NCBI GenBank assembly: GCA_902363805.1
Contig: CABJBF010000003.1
Coordinates: 76,564-140,563 of the forward strand
Direction: 5' to 3'
Length of the DNA stretch: 64,000 nt
Origin: Eubacteriaceae bacterium
GTDB taxonomy: Bacteria > Bacillota > Clostridia > Lachnospirales > Lachnospiraceae
Under the pieces are notes generated by a model that saw only the letters and a program-made list of their open reading frames with translations, was not told where the DNA came from and did not search any database. The translations under genes were made by a program, and so were the position numbers. Below, piece by piece: positions 33,221-41,942 of this stretch (the first letter of the stretch is position 1; every line of letters begins with the position of its first letter).

Positions 33221-33343
33221 TCTATTTTTTTAACTCTATAACACTTCAAAAAAGTTGCCTGCCTTAGACAGCTTATTCAAGTGCGCCAATTTATGGCTTG
33301 TTTCTACTTTCTTTCACACTATCTCCCTCTTAATAAACTTATT

Positions 33344-33410
33344 AGAGGCTACCTTTTCGCAGAATACAAGACATACATGACATGTCCAACTCTTGAAAAG
33401 CTAGCCTCTT
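33344..33410. repeat. Inverted repeat between IS remnant and M64 gene
   Basis: AGAGGCTACCTTTT (33344-33357) pairs with AAAAGCTAGCCTCT (33396-33409) with one mismatch over a 38-base loop. It lies 14 bases past the M64 gene stop and could be its terminator or an IS end. Confidence 0.35.
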
Positions 33411-33424
33411 TAATTACTTTTTAA

Positions 33425-36400
33425 TTATTTAATTTTAAGTTTCTTCTTAAACAACTTAATGGCTTTCTTATTTCCTTTAAGTTTAGTCTTCTTAGACTTA
33501 ATATTTTTCTTTGCTTTCTTGCTAAATGCATTCTTCTTTACAGTCTTAAGTTTGTCACCTTTGAATGTAATCTTCTTAATCTTGTTATCTCCTATAAATG
33601 CCTTAGAACTTATTGTCTTAACTGCTTTTCCAATTACTACTGTTTCAAGTTTTGAGCAGTTCTTAAATGCATTTTTTCCGATAACAGTTACCTTGTTACC
33701 TATTGTAAGCTTCTCAAGGGCCTTGCAGCCGGCAAACGCATTGTTACCAATTGTTGTTACATTTAATCTATATCCCTTACAATCTGCTCTGTCCGGAATT
33801 GTAACTTTCTTTATTTTATTCTTTTTAGCAGCTACTACACCAATAACCTTTGATTGTCCTACTGTTGCAGTATCAATTGATGTAATCTGGTATATTAAAT
33901 TTCCTGCCGTATATGTCATTCCAACGTATACGCCGTAGCTATTGGTATGGCTGCTGCCTGTTGCGGGGATCGTTGCGGTTTCAAGAACCTTCTTGCAGAC
34001 GGTGCATTCCTTATGCTTAGCGCCTTCTGCGGTTTCGGTAGCTGCCGTGTCAATGATCCACTCGCTGGTGCTGTGAGCCGCTTCGTCATTTTTGTCGTGG
34101 CAACGAGAACATTCATGCCAGTGGTTAGTATCATCAGACTTCCATTCTGTGCCTGCGGTATGTCCGGGAGCCGGAATCTTCACACTGGTTTTATCGGTAA
34201 TTTCTACCGATCCTGTTGCATCTGCGAACCACTTGTCACAGCCATCGCAGATGTAGTATGCGGAATTGCCCGCAGTAGTGCAGGTGGCAGCTTTCGCAGC
34301 AACCAAAGTCAGATTGTGAGTGTGCGGTACAGTTTTGTAATATCCGCAGGTGTCGCAAACATTGTCAGAACCGTAATCGTGAGCCGCTTCGTCCTTTTTG
34401 TCGTGGCAACGAGAACATTCATGCCAGTGGTTAGTATCATCAGACTTCCATTCTGTGCCTGCGGTATGTCCGAGAGCCGGAATCTTCACACTGGTTTTAT
34501 CGGTAATTTCTACCGATCCTGTTGCATCTGCGAACCACTTGTCACAGCCATCGCAGGTGTAGTATGCGGAATTGCCCGCAGTAGTGCAGGTGGCAGCTTT
34601 CGCAGCAACCAAAGTCAGATTGTGAGTGTGTTCTTCGTTTTTATTTTTGTAATAATATGTAACAACCGTTCCGTCCGAAACAATAGGCTTATTCAAGCCG
34701 TCAACCTTTATAAATTCATAATCATAAAGTGTTTTTGCCGGTGTTAAATCAAGCTTTGTGCCGTATGGCACGGTAAATGTTCCGCCGGCAGTGTTTGGAA
34801 TTTCAGAGCCGTCCTCAAATTTATACTGAATTGAAACGGTTGTGTAGCGCTGTGTTTCCGTATTGTCGTCTGCAAGCACATTTCCGTTTTCATCGAGCAC
34901 CTGAAATGCCACGGTATCGCCGCTCTTAAGCTGTGCATCAGACGGAATTTGATAAATAAGCGAGCAACTCTTTAAGCCTGAATTAAAGTCGCTTTTGATG
35001 TGATCCAAAGCACCGAGCGGCCAGAAATTTGCCTTATCATTCCAAACAGGAATGTCAAAGGTTTGTACTGTTTGAAGCGGATTCCCCGATGAATCGGTCG
35101 CAACGCTTCCGTCGGAGTGCTTAATCCACATTTTGAATTTTAATTGTCGTGCATTTTTATCTGAAATGTTTTGAATAACAGTTCTAAGCTCGATTTTTTT
35201 ACCGTTCATATTAGTATTAAATCTGCTTTTGCTGTTGCCGCTCAAAAGTCGGTCATTGCGATTATATGTGTAATTATAATATGAACTTGTTTCAAGGTCG
35301 GTAAAATCAGACGGCTTTGAATAAGCGCCCGTATATTCCTTAACCTCGGGAGTTGCAACATAAAGGTCTACATCCTTAACAAGCTGAGACATTCGCTTGA
35401 AGCCCTGCAAACGGCAAACCTCACAGAATTGATAGTTTGTGTCTCTCATTATGCACTCATAACTTGAAACAAGCATTTTTGAGCCGTAAGCATTGCGGCA
35501 AGTATATGTGTTTCTAAAACCTAAAAGCTGTCGCCATTTTATCTTTTCCGGGTCTTCAACCGAGGAAAGATTGAGTGATTTAAGTTCCTTATCGTCAAGC
35601 AAATATCCGTTACTGTATTCATCACCGAGACCGAGCAAACCGTGTCCAAACTCGTGTGCAAAAGTTTTTGACGCACGATAACTGTCTGATGGCGAAATGA
35701 AATAATGGAAGCCGTATTCACGGTTATTATAAGCACCGCCGAAATCTGATTTTGTGTTTACAACCATAGCGAACTGAGCAATATAATCGTGAACATAATA
35801 ATAAGGCTCATATTCCGAACCGGACGGAATTGTGTTTGGATCACACTTTTTTTTGATATGAGCATCGTGAATTTTCTCGATAAATTCAGGACCGATACAT
35901 CTCTCAAAAATATGATTTTTCCACTGACTTCCGTGGAGATTATTAGAAATAACAGGCGAATTATATTTGTCGACTATAACATCAAAGAAGGTGCTTCCAC
36001 CATTGTCAAAAGTCGATTCGGAAGCTGTGCAAAGAGCGTAAACATTGAATCTGTCGGCATAACTGCGATACGGTTCATATTTCATAGCGTCCTGCCAAAG
36101 TCGTTTGACATCATTGATGAATTTGCCCTGCTGACTTTTTGTGTATCCCTCGCCGCAAACGACAACAACCATATTTTCCGTGTCGCTGCGTGTTTTTTGG
36201 ATGGTATAAACAGGGATGGTAGGATTAGAATATTTTCCGTCATTTGAATACCACGGGCCGAGGGTGAGCTGAATGCTTTGCTCGGTGCTGACATTCCAAT
36301 CGGGATTTGCGTCCTCGGCAGGTTCCGAAATTGTATAATCATCCTCTTGCTTATTTGGAGCAGAGCCGATATAAGGACTGCTTTGTGAGCCGCTGCCGGA

Positions 36401-37255
36401 AGTTGTAACAAAATATTCGGAATCGAGATAAAATGCAGGTCTTACGCCCAAATCGGAATACCACGGAGCATAACGACCGACCTGACCCGATGAACTGATA
36501 TAACGCATATCGTGATTGCAATCGGTAACAGGAGTGCGAAGCCAATAAGGCCAAGCCATACCGTCATTATTATACGCAACATAATAACCTTTGAGATTTT
36601 TCCACACGGCATTAGCCTGCTTTACATCAAGAAGAAAAACCTTTTCGGTTGTAGTTTCAAAATATGAACTGTCGTAGTTTGCCACCGCTTCCGAAATATC
36701 GGTGTAGTATAACAAATCCGAATTTGCGTCTCCATCAACTATGCCCTTGTTGTATTCGGGATGAGAAACGAGAGAACGCTGGGTAACGGTTTTCATTGCC
36801 GCAATTTCAGATTTTGAAAAAGCGTTGAGAAAACCCGCTTTTTCGTTGTACGCTCCCACACCGCTTACATATCCGTCTTTCGGAGGGTTGCCACAAAGCC
36901 AATCGACTTTGCCTTCAGCTGCGGTCGAATTTAACCAAGAACGCATATTGCTGTCTTTCCAATAGTTAGAACCGTAATCATCACGCTTATAGCTTCTGCT
37001 GTGTGATTTTGAATTGCTGTTGTCATTTGTTTTGGCATCATATGCAAGGGTGTCAACAATTTTGTCTGCAAGCATAAGCGGTCCGTTATTGTCAATGCTT
37101 ACACATCGCCAAAGAATTGAGGCATTGTTATACGCGCCCATTTTAACATAGTCGCCAACCTTAATATCGGGCTTTGATGCCGCCTGAATGGTCATCGGCA
37201 AAACGGAAATTGCCATGCACAATGCCAAGAATATTGCGGTTATTTTTTTCGTCAT
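33425..37255 (-). CDS. Secreted mosaic M64 metallopeptidase with DUF6273, CxxC repeats and BspA-like tail
   Basis: 1276 residues, GGAGG before the start, signal peptide 1-26. DUF6273 at about 35-280 (WRCVSIDNNGPLML, YWKDSNMRSWLNS, LGVRPAFYL). M64 (IgA-peptidase-type) domain about 345-660 with zinc site TFAHEFGHGLLGLGDEY: H534, E535, H538, D545. A beta-rich linker precedes two near-identical 102-residue repeats (about 876-1078) with paired CxxC motifs (CDGCDKW, CSRCHDK), then a BspA-like LRR_5 tail (IGNNAFAGCKALEKLTI). M64 enzymes cleave host immunoglobulin A or similar glycoproteins. The DNA is GC-richer down to about 33950; the tail has host-like AT-rich codons, so this is a transferred gene fused to a resident 3' end. 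Confidence 0.88.
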   Translation of the reverse strand: MTKKITAIFLALCMAISVLPMTIQAASKPDIKVGDYVKMGAYNNASILWRCVSIDNNGPLMLADKIVDTLAYDAKTNDNSNSKSHSRSYKRDDYGSNYWKDSNMRSWLNSTAAEGKVDWLCGNPPKDGYVSGVGAYNEKAGFLNAFSKSEIAAMKTVTQRSLVSHPEYNKGIVDGDANSDLLYYTDISEAVANYDSSYFETTTEKVFLLDVKQANAVWKNLKGYYVAYNNDGMAWPYWLRTPVTDCNHDMRYISSSGQVGRYAPWYSDLGVRPAFYLDSEYFVTTSGSGSQSSPYIGSAPNKQEDDYTISEPAEDANPDWNVSTEQSIQLTLGPWYSNDGKYSNPTIPVYTIQKTRSDTENMVVVVCGEGYTKSQQGKFINDVKRLWQDAMKYEPYRSYADRFNVYALCTASESTFDNGGSTFFDVIVDKYNSPVISNNLHGSQWKNHIFERCIGPEFIEKIHDAHIKKKCDPNTIPSGSEYEPYYYVHDYIAQFAMVVNTKSDFGGAYNNREYGFHYFISPSDSYRASKTFAHEFGHGLLGLGDEYSNGYLLDDKELKSLNLSSVEDPEKIKWRQLLGFRNTYTCRNAYGSKMLVSSYECIMRDTNYQFCEVCRLQGFKRMSQLVKDVDLYVATPEVKEYTGAYSKPSDFTDLETSSYYNYTYNRNDRLLSGNSKSRFNTNMNGKKIELRTVIQNISDKNARQLKFKMWIKHSDGSVATDSSGNPLQTVQTFDIPVWNDKANFWPLGALDHIKSDFNSGLKSCSLIYQIPSDAQLKSGDTVAFQVLDENGNVLADDNTETQRYTTVSIQYKFEDGSEIPNTAGGTFTVPYGTKLDLTPAKTLYDYEFIKVDGLNKPIVSDGTVVTYYYKNKNEEHTHNLTLVAAKAATCTTAGNSAYYTCDGCDKWFADATGSVEITDKTSVKIPALGHTAGTEWKSDDTNHWHECSRCHDKKDEAAHDYGSDNVCDTCGYYKTVPHTHNLTLVAAKAATCTTAGNSAYYICDGCDKWFADATGSVEITDKTSVKIPAPGHTAGTEWKSDDTNHWHECSRCHDKNDEAAHSTSEWIIDTAATETAEGAKHKECTVCKKVLETATIPATGSSHTNSYGVYVGMTYTAGNLIYQITSIDTATVGQSKVIGVVAAKKNKIKKVTIPDRADCKGYRLNVTTIGNNAFAGCKALEKLTIGNKVTVIGKNAFKNCSKLETVVIGKAVKTISSKAFIGDNKIKKITFKGDKLKTVKKNAFSKKAKKNIKSKKTKLKGNKKAIKLFKKKLKIK
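34074..34628. repeat. Two 306-bp-spaced near-identical repeats inside the M64 gene
   Basis: 34074-34322 and 34380-34628 are the same sequence apart from a few bases, at a 306-base (102-codon) period. The near identity at DNA level, including silent sites, indicates a recent duplication or gene conversion. Each copy encodes one CxxC-containing module. Confidence 0.9.
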
Positions 37256-37531
37256 TAAGGAACCTCCTTTATAAGCTATATATTTGCTTTTATTATATTG
37301 TAAGGTGTTATATGGGTCAATGAAAATCCAATTAAATTTTTGTTAATTTTACAGCCGACACATTTAATATTACACGAAGAAGAAAATCTTATTAAATAGG
37401 TTCTATACTTTACTTGGGGGTAAGGTATAGTTCCTTTTTTATCTTTTGTGATATTTCTACAAAAAAGTAGGCATAGATAAAATAATCTCTTATAATAGAA
37501 TCACCACAAAACCACAAAGGAGATTATTACT

Positions 37532-38716
37532 ATGCCTAACAATGATTATATTTCAAATATACTGGAAATAAAAGACCTTTTTATCACAAATATCGATTAT
37601 ACATCAAAAGAAAACCATATTTACTTCATGTTAAAGCGTAAAGACTGTGTCTGTCCTCACTGTAAAGCCATAACCAACAAAGTTCATGACTACAGGACTT
37701 CCATTATTAAAGACAGCCCCATTATGGGAAAAAGTACTTTCCTTCATTATAGAAAACGGCGATACCACTGTGATTCATGTGACAGACATTTTACGGAACC
37801 TTTTTCGCTTCTTCCTAAGAACTGTCGCCTTACCACCCGTTTATGTTTTGAAGCAATACACTTGCTAAAGAGTTCTCTTAATGTTTCAAATGTCGCCTCT
37901 CAGCTGGGGATATCCGTTTCCTCTATTTTCAGGCGGCTCAAAGACATCAAACATCAGAAACCGAAAACGCTTCCTTTAGTACTTTCAATCGACGAGTTTA
38001 AGGGTAATTCGGGTGGAAATAAATATCATTCCATTCTGACAGCACCAAAAGAGCATAAAGTTTTTGACATTCTTCCTTCCAGAACCCAATACAGGCTTGA
38101 AGAATACTTAAGAGACTTTCCCAACCGTAAGGATGTTCGTTACTTTGTTATGGATATGTACAAGGTTTATAAGGATATTGCACAGAGGCTGTTGCCTAAC
38201 GCAACCATTGTTATTGATAAATTTCATGTGGTTAAACAGGTAACCGGTGCTACCGAAAGAGTACGAATTAGAATTCAAAAACAGATGCATCCTTCAAAGA
38301 GAAAATATTTCAAACGAAGCCGTAAATTAATTCTCGCCCATAAGGATAAGTTAAATGAAGAAAATCTTGAGGCTCTTGAAGTAATGTTACAACAATCAAA
38401 CAATCTAGCTCAGGCTTATTATTTAAAAGAACTTTTTTATGACTTTATGAACTCTAAAAGCAGTACTGAAGCCAAACTCAAACTTCGTAAATTTATTAAT
38501 GCTGCCTCTGTCAGTGAACTGGATGAATTCAATTCAGTACTTATTACACTTGCCAATTGGGCGAAATACATACTCAACAGTTTTGATTGCCCATATACAA
38601 ACGGATATACAGAAGGAATGAATAATAAGATTAAAGTAATTAAGCGAAATGCTTATGGATATAGGAATTTTGAAAATTTCAGAAACAGAATAATGTTATC
38701 ATGTGATACTATATAA
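37532..38716 (+). CDS. ISL3 family transposase
   Basis: 394 residues, full length, AAAGGAG upstream of ATG 37532. N-terminal zinc finger (CVCPHC at 39-44 and CDSC at 80-83), an HTH (SNVASQLGISVSSIFRRLK), then the DDE domain: LSIDEFKG, VIDKFHVVKQ and, near the end, NGYTEGMNNKIKVIKR with the catalytic glutamate. Fully intact and therefore possibly active. Confidence 0.95.
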   Translation: MPNNDYISNILEIKDLFITNIDYTSKENHIYFMLKRKDCVCPHCKAITNKVHDYRTSIIKDSPIMGKSTFLHYRKRRYHCDSCDRHFTEPFSLLPKNCRLTTRLCFEAIHLLKSSLNVSNVASQLGISVSSIFRRLKDIKHQKPKTLPLVLSIDEFKGNSGGNKYHSILTAPKEHKVFDILPSRTQYRLEEYLRDFPNRKDVRYFVMDMYKVYKDIAQRLLPNATIVIDKFHVVKQVTGATERVRIRIQKQMHPSKRKYFKRSRKLILAHKDKLNEENLEALEVMLQQSNNLAQAYYLKELFYDFMNSKSSTEAKLKLRKFINAASVSELDEFNSVLITLANWAKYILNSFDCPYTNGYTEGMNNKIKVIKRNAYGYRNFENFRNRIMLSCDTI

Positions 38717-38751
38717 AAATCGTGTGTGATTACAAATCACACACGATTTTT
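38715..38751 (+). terminator. Transposase terminator
   Basis: AAAAATCGTGTGTGATT (38715-38731) pairs perfectly with AATCACACACGATTTTT (38735-38751) over a three-base loop. It overlaps the transposase stop and can work on both strands, which would shield the element from outside transcription. Confidence 0.8.
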
Positions 38752-38786
38752 ATAAGGGATTACCCCCATGCTTGACAAAGAGCCAT

Positions 38787-38843
38787 AAAAAGAAGAACAC
38801 CCTCTCGCCCATGTAAACATGGCTCGTGGATGTTCTTCTTTTT
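38787..38843 (-). terminator. Terminator of the rpsB-tsf operon
   Basis: AAAAAGAAGAACA (38787-38799) pairs with TGTTCTTCTTTTT (38831-38843), with a branched middle. It begins 21 bases after the tsf stop on the minus strand, where the stem ends in a T-run. Confidence 0.8.
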
Positions 38844-38864
38844 ATTTGCACGGCTTTAGCCTGA

Positions 38865-39959
38865 CTATTGCATCTGTTTTGCAACTTCAGCTGCGAAATC
38901 TTCTTCTTTCTTTTCGATACCTTCTCCTGTTTCAAATCTGATGAAGCTCTTAAGTGCAACTGGAGCACCAACTTCTTTTGAAACTTCTGCTAAGTATGCT
39001 TTTACTGTCTGCTTTCCATCTGCAGCCATAACGTATGTCTGATCAAGAAGACATACTTCTTTTAACTGCTTAGAAACACGTCCTTCAACTAATCCGTTGA
39101 AGATCTTGTTAGCACAGATTTCTTCCTTCTTGCTCATTGAAATAGCTGCTAATGAAGCGATAGCTTCTTTTGAAAGGAAGTTGAATAAGTACTTGTCGTT
39201 CTGTTTTTCTTCTAAGATTGCTTTGTCTTCAGCATTTAATGCATCTGTGCTTAATGCTTCAGCAAAGATATCTTTCTGAATTGGCTTTGGAAGTGAAGCT
39301 ACATCATTTAAAGCACTATCAATCGTAATTTCTCTCATCTTAGCAAGTTCATCATCTGAGATGTCATCTCTGCTAATGTACTGAGGACTCATAGCTGCAA
39401 TCTGCATAGCGATAGTCTTCATTGATGCTTCAACAGTTTCATTAGCCTGTGCATCAGCTTCTACTAATACACCAATCTTTCCACCAGCGTGGATGTATGA
39501 TACAACAACACCGTCAGATACAATTTTCTTAAATCTTCTGATGTTCATATTTTCACCGATAACAGCAATCTGTGATGTTAATTCATCTTTTACAGTCTTT
39601 GCTGTGTCAAGAGCCCATGGTTCAGCGTATAAAGCTTCAACGTCAGCTGCATCTGAGTTTACGATCTGCTTAACTACGTTAGCTACGAATGTCTGGAACT
39701 TTTCGTTTTTAGCTACGAAGTCAGTTTCTGAGTTTACTTCTACGATTGCTGCTTTTCCATCTTCAACTAATGTTGCAACAACACCTTCAGCTGCGATTCT
39801 ACCTGATTTCTTTACTGCAGTAGCTTCGCCTTTCTTTCTTAATACTTCGATAGCTGCTTCCTGATTACCATCAGTTTCAACTAAAGCTTTCTTACAAGCC
39901 ATAATTCCAGCGCCTGTTAATTCTCTTAACTCTTTTACCATTGCTGCTGTAATATCCAT
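38865..39959 (-). CDS. tsf: Elongation factor Ts
   Basis: 364 residues, longer than the E. coli protein (about 283) as in many Lachnospiraceae. N-terminal UBA-like module and the EF-Tu contact motif VKELRELTGAGIMACKKAL; then VNSETDFVAKNEKF; the C-terminal dimerisation region ends FETGEGIEKKEEDFAAEV. It catalyses GDP release from EF-Tu. GGAGGA lies before the start. Encoded 31 bases after rpsB in the conserved rpsB-tsf operon. Confidence 0.97.
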   Translation of the reverse strand: MDITAAMVKELRELTGAGIMACKKALVETDGNQEAAIEVLRKKGEATAVKKSGRIAAEGVVATLVEDGKAAIVEVNSETDFVAKNEKFQTFVANVVKQIVNSDAADVEALYAEPWALDTAKTVKDELTSQIAVIGENMNIRRFKKIVSDGVVVSYIHAGGKIGVLVEADAQANETVEASMKTIAMQIAAMSPQYISRDDISDDELAKMREITIDSALNDVASLPKPIQKDIFAEALSTDALNAEDKAILEEKQNDKYLFNFLSKEAIASLAAISMSKKEEICANKIFNGLVEGRVSKQLKEVCLLDQTYVMAADGKQTVKAYLAEVSKEVGAPVALKSFIRFETGEGIEKKEEDFAAEVAKQMQ

Positions 39960-39990
39960 TACTATATCCTCCTATTTAGAAAAAATTTAA

Positions 39991-40725
39991 TTATTCTGCT
40001 TCTGTTTCAGCTACTTCTTCAGCAGCTTCAGCTACCATTTCTTCACCCTGATTAGCCTCGATAACAGCATCTGCCATCTTAGCAACGATGAGTTTAACGG
40101 CTCTGATAGCATCGTCATTACCTGGAATTACGTAATCTAATTCTTCAGGATCGCAGTTTGTATCAGCGATACCGATTAATTTGATTCCAAGTGCATGAGC
40201 TTCCTGAATACAAATTCTTTCCTTCTTAGGATCTACTACGAAAATAGCGTCTGGGATTCTCTTCATATCCTTGATACCGCCAAGGTTCTTTTCAAGTTTA
40301 TCCCATTCTTTCTTAATTTCGATAACTTCTTTCTTAGGAAGAACATCAAATGTTCCATCTTCTGCCATCTGTTCGATGTCTTTTAATCTCTTAATTCTTG
40401 ACTGAATTGTCTTGAAGTTAGTAAGCATTCCGCCTAACCATCTTTCATTTACATAGTACATTCCGCAACGTTCAGCTTCTGTCTTAACAGCTTCCTGAGC
40501 CTGTTTCTTTGTACCAACGAAAAGAATTGTACCACCATCAGCTGCGATATCAGCCATAGCCTTGTAAGCTTCATCAACTTTACCTACTGACTTCTGTAAA
40601 TCGATAATGTAGATACCATTTCTTTCTGTGTAAATGTATGGAGCCATCTTAGGGTTCCATCTTCTTGTCTGATGTCCGAAATGAACACCTGCTTCTAATA
40701 ACTGTTTCATTGAAATAACGCTCAT
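39991..40725 (-). CDS. rpsB: 30S ribosomal protein S2
   Basis: The start at 40725 ([13 protein letters not shown]) has GGAGGTAAAAAA upstream; the longer frame to 40812 runs through the leader. 244 residues with [14 protein letters not shown], the coiled-coil middle, [24 protein letters not shown] and the C-terminal acidic tail. S2 joins late on the 30S head-body junction and binds S1 in many bacteria. Cotranscribed with tsf. Confidence 0.97.
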   Translation of the reverse strand: MSVISMKQLLEAGVHFGHQTRRWNPKMAPYIYTERNGIYIIDLQKSVGKVDEAYKAMADIAADGGTILFVGTKKQAQEAVKTEAERCGMYYVNERWLGGMLTNFKTIQSRIKRLKDIEQMAEDGTFDVLPKKEVIEIKKEWDKLEKNLGGIKDMKRIPDAIFVVDPKKERICIQEAHALGIKLIGIADTNCDPEELDYVIPGNDDAIRAVKLIVAKMADAVIEANQGEEMVAEAAEEVAETEAE

Positions 40726-40770
40726 TTTTTTACCTCCATTTGGTTTTAATCTTCCGTCTGAATCCAATTC

Positions 40771-40804
40771 ATCGGACAACCCCGAGCATGGGCACCGGTC
40801 CGAT
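40771..40804 (-). promoter_or_regulatory. Structured leader of rpsB
   Basis: ATCGGAC (40771-40777) pairs with GTCCGAT (40798-40804), and CCC/GGG can pair inside the loop; the stem lies 45 bases upstream of the rpsB start in the 5' untranslated region. Ribosomal protein leaders of this kind often mediate autoregulation. Only the hairpin is seen; control by S2 is inferred. Confidence 0.4.
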
Positions 40805-40870
40805 TTCATCAAACGTGTTTACTCTAACTTAGACATCTTATCATAAGTCATTTTATAATTCAAGCACTTT

Positions 40871-41563
40871 TTATTTGCAAAAAAATGCCTTACTAACTAT
40901 GTTTTCCCCACCATACTCACTTTTATATCTGTCTATTATCCGGGGCTCTCCCCAAAAATGCATAGGATAAATTTCATTTGCTCCAACATTTTTTATAAAA
41001 TAGTCCATTCCCATATAATAGGCTTCTTCCTGTCTTGGATCAAGCGGTACGAAAGCAATATCTATCTTTCTTCCTCTCATGCTGTCAATTTCTCTTTTAA
41101 AATTAACTTCCATATTTCGGTTCCAGGATTTTGGTTCTCCATCCCAGTGCCACCAGTTCAAATCACCTGCATGATATATTGTTCCATCTTTTTCACTTAC
41201 TATAAAAGCTACGCCCTCATCTGTTGATTTCAATGTTTCAACAACTATATCATCTATCTTGTATTTTTCATGAGCCTGAACTCTTATTATATTAAGTTGC
41301 TCAGTCATTTTTGATAATATAGCATTTTTCTTTATTTTCTTAACAACATCGTAAGATAAAATATATGTTACATTATCATGCTTAGTTGCTATATCAAATA
41401 TTATTTTACTAAAATGATCATCATGAATATGGCTTACCATTACGTAAATTTTCTTGTCCGATTTTATGGCTTTATCTATGTTTCCACCAATATAGTCAAA
41501 CAAATATATATAATTTCTGCTTTCAACCATAAAACCACTATGCTTTAAATACGTAACCTTCAT
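40871..41563 (-). CDS. Metallo-beta-lactamase-fold hydrolase
   Basis: 230 residues with the metal motif SHIHDDH (44-50; H45, H47, D49, H50), YHAGDLNWW as the bridging-aspartate strand and PMHFWG near the C-terminus supplying the last histidine. The N-terminal TYLKHSGFMVE is typical of the UlaG/YtkL-like branch. Substrate unknown. Cotranscription with the downstream glyoxalase-like and upstream rpsB genes is not indicated. Confidence 0.88.
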   Translation of the reverse strand: MKVTYLKHSGFMVESRNYIYLFDYIGGNIDKAIKSDKKIYVMVSHIHDDHFSKIIFDIATKHDNVTYILSYDVVKKIKKNAILSKMTEQLNIIRVQAHEKYKIDDIVVETLKSTDEGVAFIVSEKDGTIYHAGDLNWWHWDGEPKSWNRNMEVNFKREIDSMRGRKIDIAFVPLDPRQEEAYYMGMDYFIKNVGANEIYPMHFWGEPRIIDRYKSEYGGENIVSKAFFCK

Positions 41564-41573
41564 TCATTTACCT

Positions 41574-41942
41574 CTATTTTGCTGGAACAATTTCTAACCA
41601 ATATCCATCAGGGTCTTCAATAAAATAAATTCCCATTTCTTTATTTTCAAAACAAATGCATTCCATTTCTTCATGAAGTTTATGAGCTGCTTCCATATCA
41701 TCTGTTTCAAATGCAAGATGGAATTCACAATCTCCAAGATTATAATTTCCTTCCCACTCTTTTAACCATGTTAATTCCAATTCAAAATCTGCTTCTTCGT
41801 TTGACATATAGACAATTATATATGAGCCGTCTTTTGCTTCTTTTCTGCGTGATTCTTTTAATCCTAAAGCTTTTGAATAAAATTCCATTGATTTATCTAA
41901 GTCAACTACATTGTAGTTTTCATGAACCATTTTAAATTTCAT
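41574..41942 (-). CDS. Glyoxalase/VOC family protein (lactoylglutathione lyase-like)
   Basis: 122 residues forming two beta-alpha-beta-beta-beta modules. The metal positions of glyoxalase I are visible as MVHENYNVVDLDKSMEFYSKALG (His), the DFELELTW glutamate, FHLAFETDD histidine and DPDGYWLEIV glutamate. Probably detoxifies methylglyoxal adducts, though Clostridial homologues may use other substrates. Its stop follows the topA start region so closely (the topA stop is at 41943) that both are likely in one transcript. Confidence 0.88.
   Translation of the reverse strand: MKFKMVHENYNVVDLDKSMEFYSKALGLKESRRKEAKDGSYIIVYMSNEEADFELELTWLKEWEGNYNLGDCEFHLAFETDDMEAAHKLHEEMECICFENKEMGIYFIEDPDGYWLEIVPAK

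Larger units (their letters stand above)
37399..38784 (+). mobile_element. Complete ISL3-family insertion sequence
   Basis: About 1386 bases. The left end starts GGTTCTATACTTTACTTGGG and the right end, read on the opposite strand, GGCTCTTTGTCAAGCATGGG; both continue into GGGTAA, giving imperfect terminal inverted repeats of about 28 bases. One transposase gene with its own terminator fills the interior. ISL3 elements normally make 8-bp target duplications; the flanks (ATTAAATA and ATAAAAAG) do not match, so later rearrangement or slightly different ends are possible. Confidence 0.8.

Noticed and set aside
33947..34747. 266-codon plus-strand open frame inside the M64 gene
   Set aside because: Antisense shadow of GC-rich coding DNA; the minus-strand frame has a signal peptide, domains and ribosome site.
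37391..38792. 8-bp target-site duplication around the ISL3 element
   Set aside because: ATTAAATA and ATAAAAAG differ; no matching direct repeat found at the chosen ends.
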